A stretch of 64,000 nt of DNA from Xenorhabdus szentirmaii DSM 16338 (GTDB taxonomy: Bacteria > Pseudomonadota > Gammaproteobacteria > Enterobacterales > Enterobacteriaceae). This document shows, in pieces, positions 10,157 to 20,200 of this stretch; the first letter of the stretch is position 1, and each line of letters starts with the position of its first letter. Location of the stretch: the NCBI RefSeq assembly GCF_002632585.1, contig NZ_NIBV01000001.1, positions 858,094 to 922,093 on the forward strand, in the 5' to 3' direction. The notes under the pieces are model-generated. The model did no database searches. It was not told the origin of the DNA and saw only the letters and a list, made by a program, of their open reading frames with translations. The translations under genes were made by a program, and so were the position numbers.

Positions 10157-10897
10157 TTACTGTTTCGAGCCACCGAAAGCGGTATTTTTGCTGCTATCAT
10201 CTTCAAATGTGGCATATCCGGCCAAGCTGGATGCACCATCGCCAAAGAAGTGTCCCGTGGTTTCACCAATCAAATCACCCGTCATGGCGGTTCCTTCAAA
10301 TTTGGCATCAGCACCAATATTGGCAGCAACATCAATAGCCATGACGGTATTCTCCATTGAGCCTATTAAGGTCTTATCACCAAAATCGGCAATAAATGTA
10401 CCGGATAACGCATTATCGCCACTGTATTTGTTAATCCCTGTCACGGTATAGGTTGCGGTGCCATCCGTCGGAATATTGGTCGTAATGTCTTTTCCTGCGT
10501 AATAAACCGTATGGGTGTTATCCGAGGCTTTTCCGGTCTCTGACCACTCACCAAAATAAACATCGTCACTGGCCACTTTACTGAAATTGAATACGCCCAT
10601 ACCGCCATGAGAGCCAGGTTTCCCTGCCATGGAAATATTATGAATACCGTTGCTGTCAGCCGGTGCCATGCGAGTCAGGCCGGCAAAGCCAACTATCTTG
10701 CCGTTATAAACGGAACTGACACCGATGCCGGGTTCAATCTGTTGCCCTCCGTGAGGGTTTGCACCCGGTAAAGTCGGGCCGACTTCAATGTGAGGTGTTG
10801 TGTATTGCTGGCTCTGACCAAATCCTACGGCGGCGTGAGCTTGTGCCATAAATCCCAATGCACTTAAAGTAGCGATTAATACGTTGAACTTTTTCAT
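10157..10897 (-). CDS. hrpC: Hemophilin-like secreted heme-binding Slam effector
   Basis: This 246-residue protein has a clear signal peptide (MKKFNVLIATLSALGFMAQA, cleavage after AHA) and no lipobox cysteine, so it should be a soluble secreted protein. The N-terminal half carries the Gly- and His-containing ligand-binding 'handle' region. The C-terminal half is the small TbpB-like beta-barrel typical of Slam substrates, ending 'HFFGDGASSLAGYATF ... NTAFGGSKQ'. Signal, length and context (secretor, receptor, TonB) match HrpC hemophilin of X. nematophila, which captures heme. The ATG is preceded by GAGGG with good spacing. It is the first gene of the operon, behind a Fur box. Heme binding itself is inferred from the family. 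Confidence 0.88.
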   Translation of the reverse strand: MKKFNVLIATLSALGFMAQAHAAVGFGQSQQYTTPHIEVGPTLPGANPHGGQQIEPGIGVSSVYNGKIVGFAGLTRMAPADSNGIHNISMAGKPGSHGGMGVFNFSKVASDDVYFGEWSETGKASDNTHTVYYAGKDITTNIPTDGTATYTVTGINKYSGDNALSGTFIADFGDKTLIGSMENTVMAIDVAANIGADAKFEGTAMTGDLIGETTGHFFGDGASSLAGYATFEDDSSKNTAFGGSKQ

Positions 10898-10994
10898 TAT
10901 TACCCTCGTTTGGAAAGGGGGGCCCCTCGTTACCCAATCTTAAAAATGGCCTGATTTATTGCGCGGGAAAAACGTACACCGTTAATATGATAAT

Positions 10995-11013
10995 GTAAAT
11001 GATAATTATTACC
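10995..11013 (-). promoter_or_regulatory. Candidate Fur box upstream of the hemophilin operon
   Basis: The 19-mer GTAAATGATAATTATTACC matches 15 of 19 positions of the classical Fur box (GATAATGATAATCATTATC). It lies about 100 bp upstream of the hrpC-like start in a 528-bp AT-rich gap that also serves the divergent GNAT gene at 11426. I see no other gene or strong structure in that gap. Iron repression of the heme-uptake operon is the expected outcome. Confidence 0.7.
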
Positions 11014-11425
11014 ATTCAATTATTTCAGAAAGGGGATTTGAGTCAGGGTATTTTTTTAACCTTTTGAATATATTTGTTTTTATTTTATTTTTGGAATATT
11101 GCCATGTTCAATTTTTTTATCAAAAATGTGACGTAAGTTGATTTAATCACACTCTGTTTTTATGTAAACAATAATATTATTTGGATAAAAATAGTTATCA
11201 ATGAAATCAATTATTTCAATGAAAGAAATAACGATATTTTAAATTAAAATCACCCTCATCAATGCTTAATAATAATTTATTTTTCATTGTATGAAATAAT
11301 TGGTTATCATGGGAAAAGATGAATATAAAAAATACGTTTATTCCGGATAATAAATAAATGCTTATAATTATGACGATTAATATAAAAATATAATTTCGGC
11401 TTGCTTTTTTTATAGGAAATTCATC

Positions 11426-12190
11426 ATGGAAGCAAAAATCATTATTCAATCTGCCAAAGAAAGAACAGATTTAAATGAAGAAATTAGTCGTCTTGTTGAA
11501 ACTAATTGGCCGATATTTATGGATAACGATGCAGTAGCTGAAGAATATTGGCATAAATTATATGAACCCGGTTTCAGCCATTTCCAGAAGTTTGCCATTC
11601 TGCAACAAGGGCACGAAGAACGGCTGATTGGCCTGATGACTTCAATTCCTTTTCCTTGGGAAAATAAGCCATTAGATCAACTGCCGGATGAAGGTTGGGA
11701 TGCGGTATTGCGCATTGGGGGGGAAGCAAAAGGAAAGAAAAAAGCCAATATGGTATCTGCGTTGGGAGTCACAGTTGCCCCTGATTTCCGGGGTAAAAAC
11801 ATCCCGGCCTTATTAATCAATAGCGTCAAGCAAACCGCCCGGGATGAGGGATTGGAAGGGTTGGTCGTCCCTGTCAGGCCAAGTCTGAAAAGCCGGTATC
11901 CTTTGCAAAATTTTGCAGAGTATTGTGGGTGGAAAAATGACAAAGGCGAACCGTTTGATCCGTGGGTCCGCACACATTGGCGTTTAGGCGCAAAGATTAT
12001 CAGGCCAGCCCTCCGCTCCATGGATATCTATGGTTCGGTAGAACAATGGCAGGCGTGGACCGGCATGACGTTTCCACAAAGCGGAGAGTATATTATTCCG
12101 GATGGGTTGGTGCCGTTGGTGGTCGATACCGAGAAACAGATGGCCTATTACATTGAACCCAACCTGTGGATGTTTCATCGCCTTGATTAA
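11426..12190 (+). CDS. GNAT-fold N-acetyltransferase, substrate unknown
   Basis: This 254-residue protein has an acetyl-CoA binding segment at about residues 113-135 (VSALGVTVAPDFRGKNIPAL). It resembles GNAT motif A, though R-G-K-N-I-P is a loose version of the Q/RxxGxG/A loop. A Trp-rich C-terminal half follows (WVRTHWRLG, WQAWTGMTF). It is longer than simple GNATs (about 150-180 residues). The start is ATG 11426, with GGAAA about 10 nt upstream. It stands alone on the plus strand between two minus-strand loci and converges on an MFS gene. Whether the two act together, for example in modifying and exporting one compound, cannot be told from the sequence. Confidence 0.7.
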   Translation: MEAKIIIQSAKERTDLNEEISRLVETNWPIFMDNDAVAEEYWHKLYEPGFSHFQKFAILQQGHEERLIGLMTSIPFPWENKPLDQLPDEGWDAVLRIGGEAKGKKKANMVSALGVTVAPDFRGKNIPALLINSVKQTARDEGLEGLVVPVRPSLKSRYPLQNFAEYCGWKNDKGEPFDPWVRTHWRLGAKIIRPALRSMDIYGSVEQWQAWTGMTFPQSGEYIIPDGLVPLVVDTEKQMAYYIEPNLWMFHRLD

Positions 12191-12230
12191 TCGACTAAAT
12201 ATTCTGTATCAACAATAAATTCTCCCGCTT

Positions 12231-13415
12231 TCACGTTGTCGTTCTGTTGGCTGCAACCTGACGCCCATCGGATATCGGCTTGCCGGGAAACCAGTGTGAA
12301 AGAATAAACAATAGCCCAACAAAAGAAAGCGTGATAATAAATCCTTTTTCGTCAAAGAGATCCATTGCGATACCTGTGACCAATGGCCCGGTAAGGCTAC
12401 CTATTCCCCAGACAATGCCAAATAAAGAATTTATCGCAATCAGCATTTGTCCTGAATATTTTTTTCCTGCTCTCACCAGAGATAACGTGTAAATTCCGCC
12501 TCCGCAAGCCCCCATGATAATGACATCAATCCATAAGAAAATAGAATTCACTGTAAAGGGCAATGCCAATAGGGAAAGAGTGAAAACAATGCCGCAAATA
12601 ATATGCATTCGTTTCAAATCCGTTTTATCTGCCAGCCATCCAATAGGAACCTGAAAAATCGCATCCCCTAAGAAAATTAAAGTTATTAGCGTAATCGTAA
12701 TCGTTTCAGGTATCCCCAGCGATAGCCCGTACAAAGGGAACATAGAAAGTGCGACGGCATCAAAAGAGGAGAAACAAATGACGCCAATGATTAGGCAAGG
12801 GGCAGACATGATGAGCGGAAATACAGGAAACCCGCCTTTTCCTTCTTCTGCCTGTGATGATAGGGAGGCAGAAGGGTTTGCCAGTATCAGAACAATGCAA
12901 CAAAGGGCAGGTATAGCCAGCAATGTTGCTGGAATGAATGATGTTATGCCAAAGAGAGAAATCAGCAATGGCCCGAGCAATTGACATCCTGTGAACGCTG
13001 AAGCATACAGTCCCATCAGTGTACCTTTGTATTTATCGGTGGTATTGGCACTGACCCAGGATTCACCGATAACAACAATGACACCACAGGCAAACCCCAT
13101 CAAAAACCGGGGAAGCGCGAGGTAATGAGCTTGATTGAAATAAGTAGAAAAGAAAGTAGAAGCTGTAAGTAATAATAAGTTAAAGCTCAGTAATTTGTTT
13201 AAGCTAAATAAACGGCTAATTGCTGGGATCACCATGGAAGAAATGAGCATTCCCACCGCCGGCAGCGCTGACATTATACCCAGAAGTGTTGATGTGTACT
13301 GTTGCCCAGCCAGCTTTAAACTGACCATTGGGAGTGTATATCCCATGGCCAACCCTACGAGAGATGCCCCCAATATGATAGACACCATGTATAATTTATT
13401 AACACTGGCTGTCAT
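12231..13415 (-). CDS. MFS transporter, 12 transmembrane helices
   Basis: This 394-residue protein has about twelve hydrophobic helices and an MFS-like cytoplasmic loop 8-9 motif (GWLADKTDLKRMHI) in the second half. The overall pattern resembles the YcaD/YfkF-type MFS group with 'LPAVGMLISSMVIPAI' near helix 2. Substrate is unknown. It converges with the GNAT gene (41 bp between stops) and is separated by about 140 bp from the second Slam gene, whose stop lies upstream on the same strand. It could be an exporter in a small accessory cassette placed between the two Slam loci. Confidence 0.8.
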   Translation of the reverse strand: MTASVNKLYMVSIILGASLVGLAMGYTLPMVSLKLAGQQYTSTLLGIMSALPAVGMLISSMVIPAISRLFSLNKLLSFNLLLLTASTFFSTYFNQAHYLALPRFLMGFACGVIVVIGESWVSANTTDKYKGTLMGLYASAFTGCQLLGPLLISLFGITSFIPATLLAIPALCCIVLILANPSASLSSQAEEGKGGFPVFPLIMSAPCLIIGVICFSSFDAVALSMFPLYGLSLGIPETITITLITLIFLGDAIFQVPIGWLADKTDLKRMHIICGIVFTLSLLALPFTVNSIFLWIDVIIMGACGGGIYTLSLVRAGKKYSGQMLIAINSLFGIVWGIGSLTGPLVTGIAMDLFDEKGFIITLSFVGLLFILSHWFPGKPISDGRQVAANRTTT

Positions 13416-13554
13416 TTTATCTTTTTACCTGCTATTTATTCGATTATATGATTAAGCCAGATATTGATATATTCTTTGGTAACAAGCACTCCCATTAATT
13501 CCATTTTCACCATACTTTTTTGAATTGTGGGCGTAATGTCACAGCGAATATAGG

Positions 13555-15105
13555 TTAAAAATATTTCTCCAGTTGTATTTGCACTTGGTTTTTATCATAG
13601 CTGTAAAGCCAGTCCACATTACTGCGATTATGTCGATGCCGGAAAATTAAAGAGGGGGTCATGCCCACGATCTTGGCTTTTGGAAATTTAATGGACGCTG
13701 TATAAATTTGCTCATTATCTTGGCGTCTGGCCTCCAATACGGCGTTGTAGGCTGCAAAACGCAGCTGCCTTAGTGTGGCAACCAACGAGCCATTAATGCC
13801 AGAGTAAATTTGTCCTGCAATCCCGGCAGTTATCCCCCATTGCTGATAACGGGATGAGGGGCGCTGGCTGTCCTGATAGCTCCATTGCCCCCCGCCAAAC
13901 AGAATAACTTTGTCGTTGATGAAGTGGGATAAGCTGAAATAGGATGAGGAAAGTGAGCCATTTTTAACACTGTCATTTTGCTGATAATTCAGCCGCTTAT
14001 TTGATATTTCCACATTCAGGCCAGTCTGGGCAGTCATTGCCCATTGCCACTCGAGTTTAGCGCCGAGCGCGTAATATTCCGTCTTTCCTGCACTCTGTTT
14101 ATATTCAAACAAGGGACCAAAGGATAAGTCATGAGTCCTGTTTTTATAATTGTAGCCATTGACCAGCAAGAATATGTTTTCATTTGCGTCATGATAGTGT
14201 GGGTAATTTTCCCCGTAAATCAGGGCACGGCCAAAAACACCGTGATGACCAGCAAATGAATAGCGCCGGCTCAATGTCGCAGTATATGTACTCCCCCACT
14301 CTTTGATGATTTTGGGTAATTTTCGTTGCATGAGGCAATGTCCTTCCAGAATAAGCAGACATTGGGCTTCCTGATTTGGCGTCATATTTAAATTATCATC
14401 ATAGACAGAACTGATGGAAAATGAACTGTGCCAACGGCTTCTCAGGGGAATTGCGTGGAGGTAACGGTCAATATTCTCCAGAACTATTTTCGGTAACTGA
14501 TGCTGTTCTCTTAATTCACTAAATAATTTTTCAGCTTCCCGATTGTTGTAATCTTCAAAATAGACACGGGCCAGTTCCAGCTTTATGCGTGTTGAATTAG
14601 GTTGTTGACTCAGTATCTTTTGATAATGAGCGGCAGAAAGTGCCAACTTTCCTTCGATGCGGGCCAGCCCGCCCTGAGCAAAATCGACGAGTAACGGATT
14701 GCTCTCAGGTATTTTCTGATAAACCGCCAGCAAGCGTTTAACTTCTGACCAGCGTTGATAGTTAATAGCAAAATACAGTGCCTTCGCCAGGTTTTCAGGA
14801 TTATTTTCAATCTCAAAGGGTTGCCCATGACCTGTGCCCGACGATTTACCCTCTTTTGATTCATCCTCTTCCGTCGAAACAACAGCCGGTATACTCAGGC
14901 CCGCTTCATGTTTTTGTTGGTTTTGCTGTTGATTGTGCCGTATTTCTTTCCAGATCCAATGGGTACTTTCTTCACTTGTAAACGCTTCATGACTACCATC
15001 TTGATGGGAATAGGCTGCCGGAGAGTGAAATAAGGCCAGTGATGCCATGAACAATAATGTAGAAACAGCGGTCTTTTTCTTGCAAGTCATAGCAGCAAAA
15101 TCCAT
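13555..15105 (-). CDS. Second Slam-type outer-membrane secretor
   Basis: This 516-residue homologue of the hrpB-like gene shares its layout: signal peptide (ending near SPAAYSH), TPR-like region ('FAQGGLARIEGKLALSAAHY', 'RIKLELARVYFEDYNNREA'), DUF560 barrel and terminal F (QIQLEKYF). A 15-20-residue low-complexity insertion (about residues 78-97, EEDESKEGKSSGTGHG) is unique to this copy. I chose ATG 15105 because GGGG lies 8 nt upstream. A GTG at 15111 is in frame but too close to it, and ATG 15090 is also possible. It probably exports the effector encoded just upstream. No receptor or tonB gene follows. Confidence 0.87.
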   Translation of the reverse strand: MDFAAMTCKKKTAVSTLLFMASLALFHSPAAYSHQDGSHEAFTSEESTHWIWKEIRHNQQQNQQKHEAGLSIPAVVSTEEDESKEGKSSGTGHGQPFEIENNPENLAKALYFAINYQRWSEVKRLLAVYQKIPESNPLLVDFAQGGLARIEGKLALSAAHYQKILSQQPNSTRIKLELARVYFEDYNNREAEKLFSELREQHQLPKIVLENIDRYLHAIPLRSRWHSSFSISSVYDDNLNMTPNQEAQCLLILEGHCLMQRKLPKIIKEWGSTYTATLSRRYSFAGHHGVFGRALIYGENYPHYHDANENIFLLVNGYNYKNRTHDLSFGPLFEYKQSAGKTEYYALGAKLEWQWAMTAQTGLNVEISNKRLNYQQNDSVKNGSLSSSYFSLSHFINDKVILFGGGQWSYQDSQRPSSRYQQWGITAGIAGQIYSGINGSLVATLRQLRFAAYNAVLEARRQDNEQIYTASIKFPKAKIVGMTPSLIFRHRHNRSNVDWLYSYDKNQVQIQLEKYF

Positions 15106-15189
15106 TAACACAGCCCCATGATTGACAATCCGTCAGGATCTGACGGCAAGAAACAGGGAGCAGAGCAAAAAACATGAAATTGACAAGGA

Positions 15190-15221
15190 AGAAAACAGCA
15201 CCAAGAATGGCACTGTTTTCT
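15190..15221 (-). terminator. Hairpin between second effector and second Slam gene
   Basis: Minus-strand arms AGAAAACAGTGCC and GGTGCTGTTTTCT form a 13-position stem (two G-U pairs) with a 6-nt loop. The 9-bp outer part is the same stem found in the first hemophilin locus. The downstream T run is weak (TTCCTTGTC), so attenuation or 3'-end protection is as likely as termination. Confidence 0.55.
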
Positions 15222-15236
15222 GGGAAAAATCAGGTG

Positions 15237-15950
15237 TTACTGTTTAGAACCACCGAATGCGGTATCTTTGGATCTATCACTCTCAAATTTGGCATACCCA
15301 GCCAGAGCAGAAGCAGAGTCGCCGTAAAATTTTCCATCAGTTTTCCCGTGTATACTCTCATTGGCCGTGGCTTCGCCTGCAAAACCAGCATCATCATTGA
15401 TATCGGCATTGATATTTATCTTCAATGTATCGTTGCTCAATGAACCGTTGATTTTGTTTTTATCAAAGTTCGCGGTAAACGTACCGTCAAGGAGGTTGTT
15501 ACCGTTATATTTATTGAGTCCTTTTATCGTATAAATAGCCGTGCCACCTTTTGGCATATTGGTCGTAACATCTTTGCCGACATAAAAGACAGTATGGGTG
15601 ATATCCGATTTATCGGGTGTTTTCTGTGCCCATTCCCCAAAGTAGATTTCCTCGTTGGGAACCTGACCCACATCGATATATTGGTTCTCGACCAAAACAA
15701 CATCCTCCAGTTTGTAACGATAGATGCCATTATTATCACGAGTGGCCAAATCTTTTAATTCAGAAGCCGTATAAAGCTGGTTTCCGAACAGAGGAAGAGA
15801 GATACCAATGGCAGGTTCCCCTTTATTCTCTCCAATCAAGAGATGGGGATTGGTTTCTGTTTGACTGATCCCCCAGCCGACTTTTGCCTGAGCCTGTGCA
15901 ATCAATCCAAAAACACCTAATGTAGCGATGAATATATTGATCTTTTTCAT
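15237..15950 (-). CDS. Second hemophilin-family Slam effector
   Basis: This 237-residue protein has a signal peptide (MKKINIFIATLGVFGLIAQA, cleavage after AQA) and no lipobox. The start at 15950 has GAGG 7 nt upstream and is preferred to the frame-extending codon at 15962. The C-terminal barrel closely parallels the first effector ('KFYGDSASALAGYAKF ... KDTAFGGSKQ'). The N-terminal 80-100 residues diverge strongly. This pattern fits a shared Slam-recognition domain with a changed ligand-binding domain. The ligand may be heme or something else. It pairs with the Slam gene downstream; no Fur-like box was seen in the 280 bp upstream. Confidence 0.85.
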   Translation of the reverse strand: MKKINIFIATLGVFGLIAQAQAKVGWGISQTETNPHLLIGENKGEPAIGISLPLFGNQLYTASELKDLATRDNNGIYRYKLEDVVLVENQYIDVGQVPNEEIYFGEWAQKTPDKSDITHTVFYVGKDVTTNMPKGGTAIYTIKGLNKYNGNNLLDGTFTANFDKNKINGSLSNDTLKININADINDDAGFAGEATANESIHGKTDGKFYGDSASALAGYAKFESDRSKDTAFGGSKQ

Positions 15951-16057
15951 TAGCAGCCTCACTGAGTATTAAAGGGTATTTTTTTGTTCTTTATACCCGT
16001 GTATTTTGAAGCTTATTGGTTATATAAAAGCGTCCTGAACCTTCTAAGCTAACAACT

Positions 16058-16093
16058 TAAGTGCTGAGCGAAACCCTAAGTGCTAAGCGAAAC
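16058..16093. repeat. Tandem direct repeat, 2 x 17 bp, upstream of second effector
   Basis: TAAGTGCTGAGCGAAAC is followed after 2 nt by TAAGTGCTAAGCGAAAC, a 19-bp period with one mismatch. The repeats lie about 110-145 bp upstream of the second effector start. Two near-identical sites two helical turns apart suggest a regulator binding site. No known operator was recognised, and the rest of 15951-16244 shows nothing else. Confidence 0.55.
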
Positions 16094-16244
16094 ACGCATA
16101 AAAAATACATTGAACAAAAAATCATGTAAACCAGAAGTAATAAAATTGTTTACTATTTGTTAATAAGGAAATTGAGGTAACCAAACCATATCTTTTTGAA
16201 TATATGTGGTTTTTATGCGGAAGGTGGCAAAAGGGAATTAAAGT

Positions 16245-17099
16245 TTAAGTGATTATTGTCTCAATCAATCGTTGCGGATGGGTATAAATTGTCGCTCTTC
16301 CCTGTTTGCAAAACCCGACCAGTGTCAGATTACATTTTTGTGCGACTTCAATGGCGAGTGAGGTTGCGGCAGAAACAGCAAACAAGATTTCCACCCCACA
16401 GCTGGCTGATTTTTGGACCATTTCATAGCTGGCACGACTGGAAACCAAGGCGGCACCTTGTTGCCAGCCCACTTCTTTCTGCATTGAGGCCCGAATTCCC
16501 AACAACTTATCCAAAGCAACATGACGGCCAATATCTTCACAACCCCCCAAAAACTTTCCTTCTGAACTTATCCATCCTGCCGCATGGGTACAGCCAGTCA
16601 GCGCCCCGATTTCTTGGATATGCGACAATTGGGCAAGTGCGGCATCAAGATAATCGAGTGAAAATGTTTGGGTGAAAGGTAATGGTTTAATTGGGCGGAA
16701 AACCTCAGTCAGTTGTTCAGTGCCGCAGATCCCACAGCCTGTTCTGCCTGCCATATTGCGCCGGCGTTCTTTTAATCCCGCAAAACGGCGGCTGGAAAGT
16801 TCGATATGCAGCTCAATTCCCCCGTGGCAGCTGGTTATGGCATCAATCCCACGAATTTCCTGAGGAGAAGAAATAATCCCTTCTGATAATGAAAAACCGA
16901 TGGCAAAATACTCCAGCTCCTTAGGTGTGCCCATCATCACAACGTGTGAAATGCCGTTATAGACCAATGCGATAGGAACTTCTTCCGCGACCCAGTCCGG
17001 CTTGGGGCTGTTGAGGTTATTTTTATGTTTTACATTGACGTGAAAAGCGCCGCAGATACCCTCAATGGCTAATTGATTTCCTGACCTTGCATTATCCAT
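16245..17099 (-). CDS. fdhD: FdhD, sulfurtransferase for formate dehydrogenase maturation
   Basis: This 284-residue protein passes sulfur from IscS to the bis-MGD molybdenum cofactor, which is needed for formate dehydrogenase activity. It has the FdhD CxxC motif at about residues 128-131 ([11 protein letters not shown]) and the family's 'GFSLSEGII' and '[13 protein letters not shown]' segments. It is divergent from fdoG with a 150-bp gap, the same arrangement as in E. coli. In E. coli fdhE follows fdoI; no fdhE lies in this window. Confidence 0.95.
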   Translation of the reverse strand: MDNARSGNQLAIEGICGAFHVNVKHKNNLNSPKPDWVAEEVPIALVYNGISHVVMMGTPKELEYFAIGFSLSEGIISSPQEIRGIDAITSCHGGIELHIELSSRRFAGLKERRRNMAGRTGCGICGTEQLTEVFRPIKPLPFTQTFSLDYLDAALAQLSHIQEIGALTGCTHAAGWISSEGKFLGGCEDIGRHVALDKLLGIRASMQKEVGWQQGAALVSSRASYEMVQKSASCGVEILFAVSAATSLAIEVAQKCNLTLVGFCKQGRATIYTHPQRLIETIIT

Positions 17100-17249
17100 T
17101 AGATGAATTCTCCAGCAGATTAATTCATAATACCGGCAAACCTTATCAGGTTATTAACCTGATCACACGAATTAATAAAAAAGCAAATACACCGACGATC
17201 TTGTCGTCAGAAAGTGTTTGAATGAGCAATGTGAGTAAGGAGATCCCCC

Positions 17250-20200
17250 ATGCAAGTCAGCAGAAGGCAGTTCTTTAAGATCTGCGCTGGCGGTATGGCG
17301 GGTACGACGGCTGCCGTGCTGGGGTTTGCCCCCGCCGCTGCGGAGGCACAAACACGTAACTATAAACTGCTGCGTGCGCGTGAAACCCGAAATACCTGTA
17401 CATACTGTTCTGTCGGCTGTGGATTATTGATGTACAGCCTTGGCGATGGTGCCAAAAATGCCAAATCGACTATTTTTCATATTGAAGGTGATCCGGATCA
17501 TCCGGTGAACCGGGGAGCCTTGTGTCCTAAGGGAGCCGGGTTGGTCGATTTTATCCACAGTGAAAACCGCCTGCACTATCCGGAATATCGTGCCCCGGGC
17601 GCAAGCCAATGGCAGCGCATAAGCTGGAATGAAGCTTTCGATCGCATCGCAAGATTGATGAAACAAGACAGAGATGCCAACTTCATCAGAACCAATCAGG
17701 ATGGCGTTACGGTTAACCGCTGGCTGACAACAGGTATGTTGTGTGCCTCTGCGGCCAGTAATGAAACGGGTTTTTTATCGCAAAAATTTAGTCGCGCTCT
17801 CGGCATGCTTGCCGTAGACAACCAGGCGCGTGTCTGACACGGACCAACGGTAGCAAGTCTTGCTCCAACATTTGGTCGCGGTGCGATGACCAACCACTGG
17901 GTGGATATTAAGAACGCGAACCTGATTGTCGTGATGGGCGGGAATGCCGCAGAGGCACATCCTGTTGGTTTCCGCTGGGCGATGGAAGCCAAAATCCACA
18001 ACAATGCCAAACTGATTGTTATCGATCCACGTTTTACCCGTACGGCATCCGTGGCGGATTTCTACACGCCTATCCGGTCCGGTACGGACATTGCTTTTCT
18101 GTCAGGTGTGATTTTATACCTGATGACCAACGAAAAAATTAATCGTGAATATGTTGAGGCATACACCAATGCCAGCCTGATTGTACGGGAAGATTTCTCG
18201 TTCGATGAGGGTTTGTTCAGCGGTTATGATGCGGAAAGCCGTCAGTACGATAAAACCTCATGGAATTATGAACTGGATGAGCAGGGGTTTGCCAAGCGCG
18301 ATAAAACGCTGACCCATCCCCGTTGTGTCTGGAATTTGCTGAAAACCCATGTCAGCCGTTATACACCGGATGTCGTCACGGATATTTGTGGCACACCGAA
18401 GGAAGATTTCCTCAAAGTGTGTGAATATCTGGCAGCAACCAGTGCGAAAGATAAAACAGCCTCTTTCCTGTATGCGTTGGGCTGGACGCAGCATTCTGTC
18501 GGCGCACAGAATATCCGCACCATGGCGATGATCCAATTGTTGCTCGGCAACATGGGCATGGCCGGCGGCGGGATTAATGCACTGCGTGGTCATTCCAATA
18601 TACAGGGGCTGACAGATCTCGGGCTGTTATCGCAGAGCCTGCCCGGCTATCTCTCCCTGCCCTCAGAAAAACAGGCTGATTTGCAGACCTATTTGCAGGC
18701 GAATACGCCAAAATCCACTATACCGGGACAAGTCAATTATTGGGGAAATTATCCGAAATTCTTTGTCAGCCTGATGAAAAGCTTTTATGGCCACCATGCC
18801 CGTAAAGAGAATGACTGGGGTTTTGATCTTCTGCCTAAGTGGGATAAACCTTACGACGTCCTGCAATATTTCGAAATGATGTCGAAAGGGGAAGTGAACG
18901 GCTATATTTGTCAGGGATTCAACCCCATTGCTTCATTCCCGAATAAAAATAAAGTCGTAGCGGCGTTATCGAAATTGAAGTTCCTGATTACCGTCGATCC
19001 GCTCAGTACCGAGACATCGTCATTCTGGCAAAATCACGGTGAATTCAACGACGTCGATCCCTCTTCTATTCAAACGGAAGTCTTCCGGCTGCCATGTTGT
19101 TGCTTTGCCGAAGAAAATGGGTCAATAGTCAATTCAGCCCGCTGGTTGCAATGGCACTGGAAAGGGGCAGATGCACCGGGTGAAGCCATCGGTGATGGTG
19201 AAATTCTGTCTGGCATCTTCAGGCGCCTGCGTGACTTATACCGCGAAGAAGGAGGAGCGGCACCAGAGCAAGTTCTGAGCATGGCATGGGATTATCTGGA
19301 CCCCGATAACCCCACTCCGGAAGAAGTCGCGCAGGAAAATAACGGGCTTGCACTGGCGGATGTGCTGGATGGCAAAGGCAATATTTTGGTGCAAAAAGGG
19401 CAGCAATTATCGTCTTTTGCACAACTGCGTGATAATGGGACAACCGCCAGTGGCTGCTGGATTTTTGCCGGCAGCTGGACACCCGAAGGTAACCAAATGG
19501 CGCGCCGTGACAACGCAGATCCCTCCGGCATCGGTAATACACTGGGTTGGGCATGGGCGTGGCCACTGAACCGCCGTATCCTGTATAACCGTGCCTCTGC
19601 TGATCCACAGGGTCACCCGTGGGACCCCAAACGCCGGTTAATCGAATGGGATGGTGATAAATGGGGCGGGGTGGATATTCCCGATTACAGCAATGCGGCT
19701 CCGGGAACGGAAGTCGGGCCGTTTATCATGCAGCCTGAAGGCATGGGACGCCTGTTTGCCATTGATAAAATGGCAGAAGGGCCATTCCCTGAACATTATG
19801 AACCATTTGAAACGCCATTGGGCACGAATCCCCTGCATCCGAATGTCATTTCCAACCCGGCAGCCCGCGTGTTCAGGAACGATCTTGACGCAATGGGTAA
19901 AGCGGATAAATTCCCTTACGTCGGTACAACTTATCGCCTGACCGAGCATTTCCACTTCTGGACAAAACATGCCTTGCTGAATGCGATTGCCCAGCCAGAG
20001 CAGTTTGTGGAAATTGGAGAGCGATTGGCGGCGGAAAAAGGCATTAAACAGGGCGATACCGTTAAAGTCAGCTCCAATCGGGGTTATATCAAAGCCAAGG
20101 CGGTGGTGACTAAGCGCATCCGTACCCTGAATGTTCATGGTCGTGAAGTGGATACCATCGGTATTCCCATTCACTGGGGCTTTGAAGGCGCGGCGAAGAA

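Noticed and set aside
11216..11449. 77-codon hydrophobic minus-strand ORF upstream of the GNAT gene
   Set aside because: AT-rich intergenic DNA gives Ile/Phe-rich frames by chance; it overlaps the GNAT start and has no clear ribosome site.
17250..17837. fdoG truncated by a premature stop, leaving two pseudogene halves
   Set aside because: The stop is TGA exactly at the known selenocysteine site, the frame is unchanged after it, and a SECIS-like stem follows.
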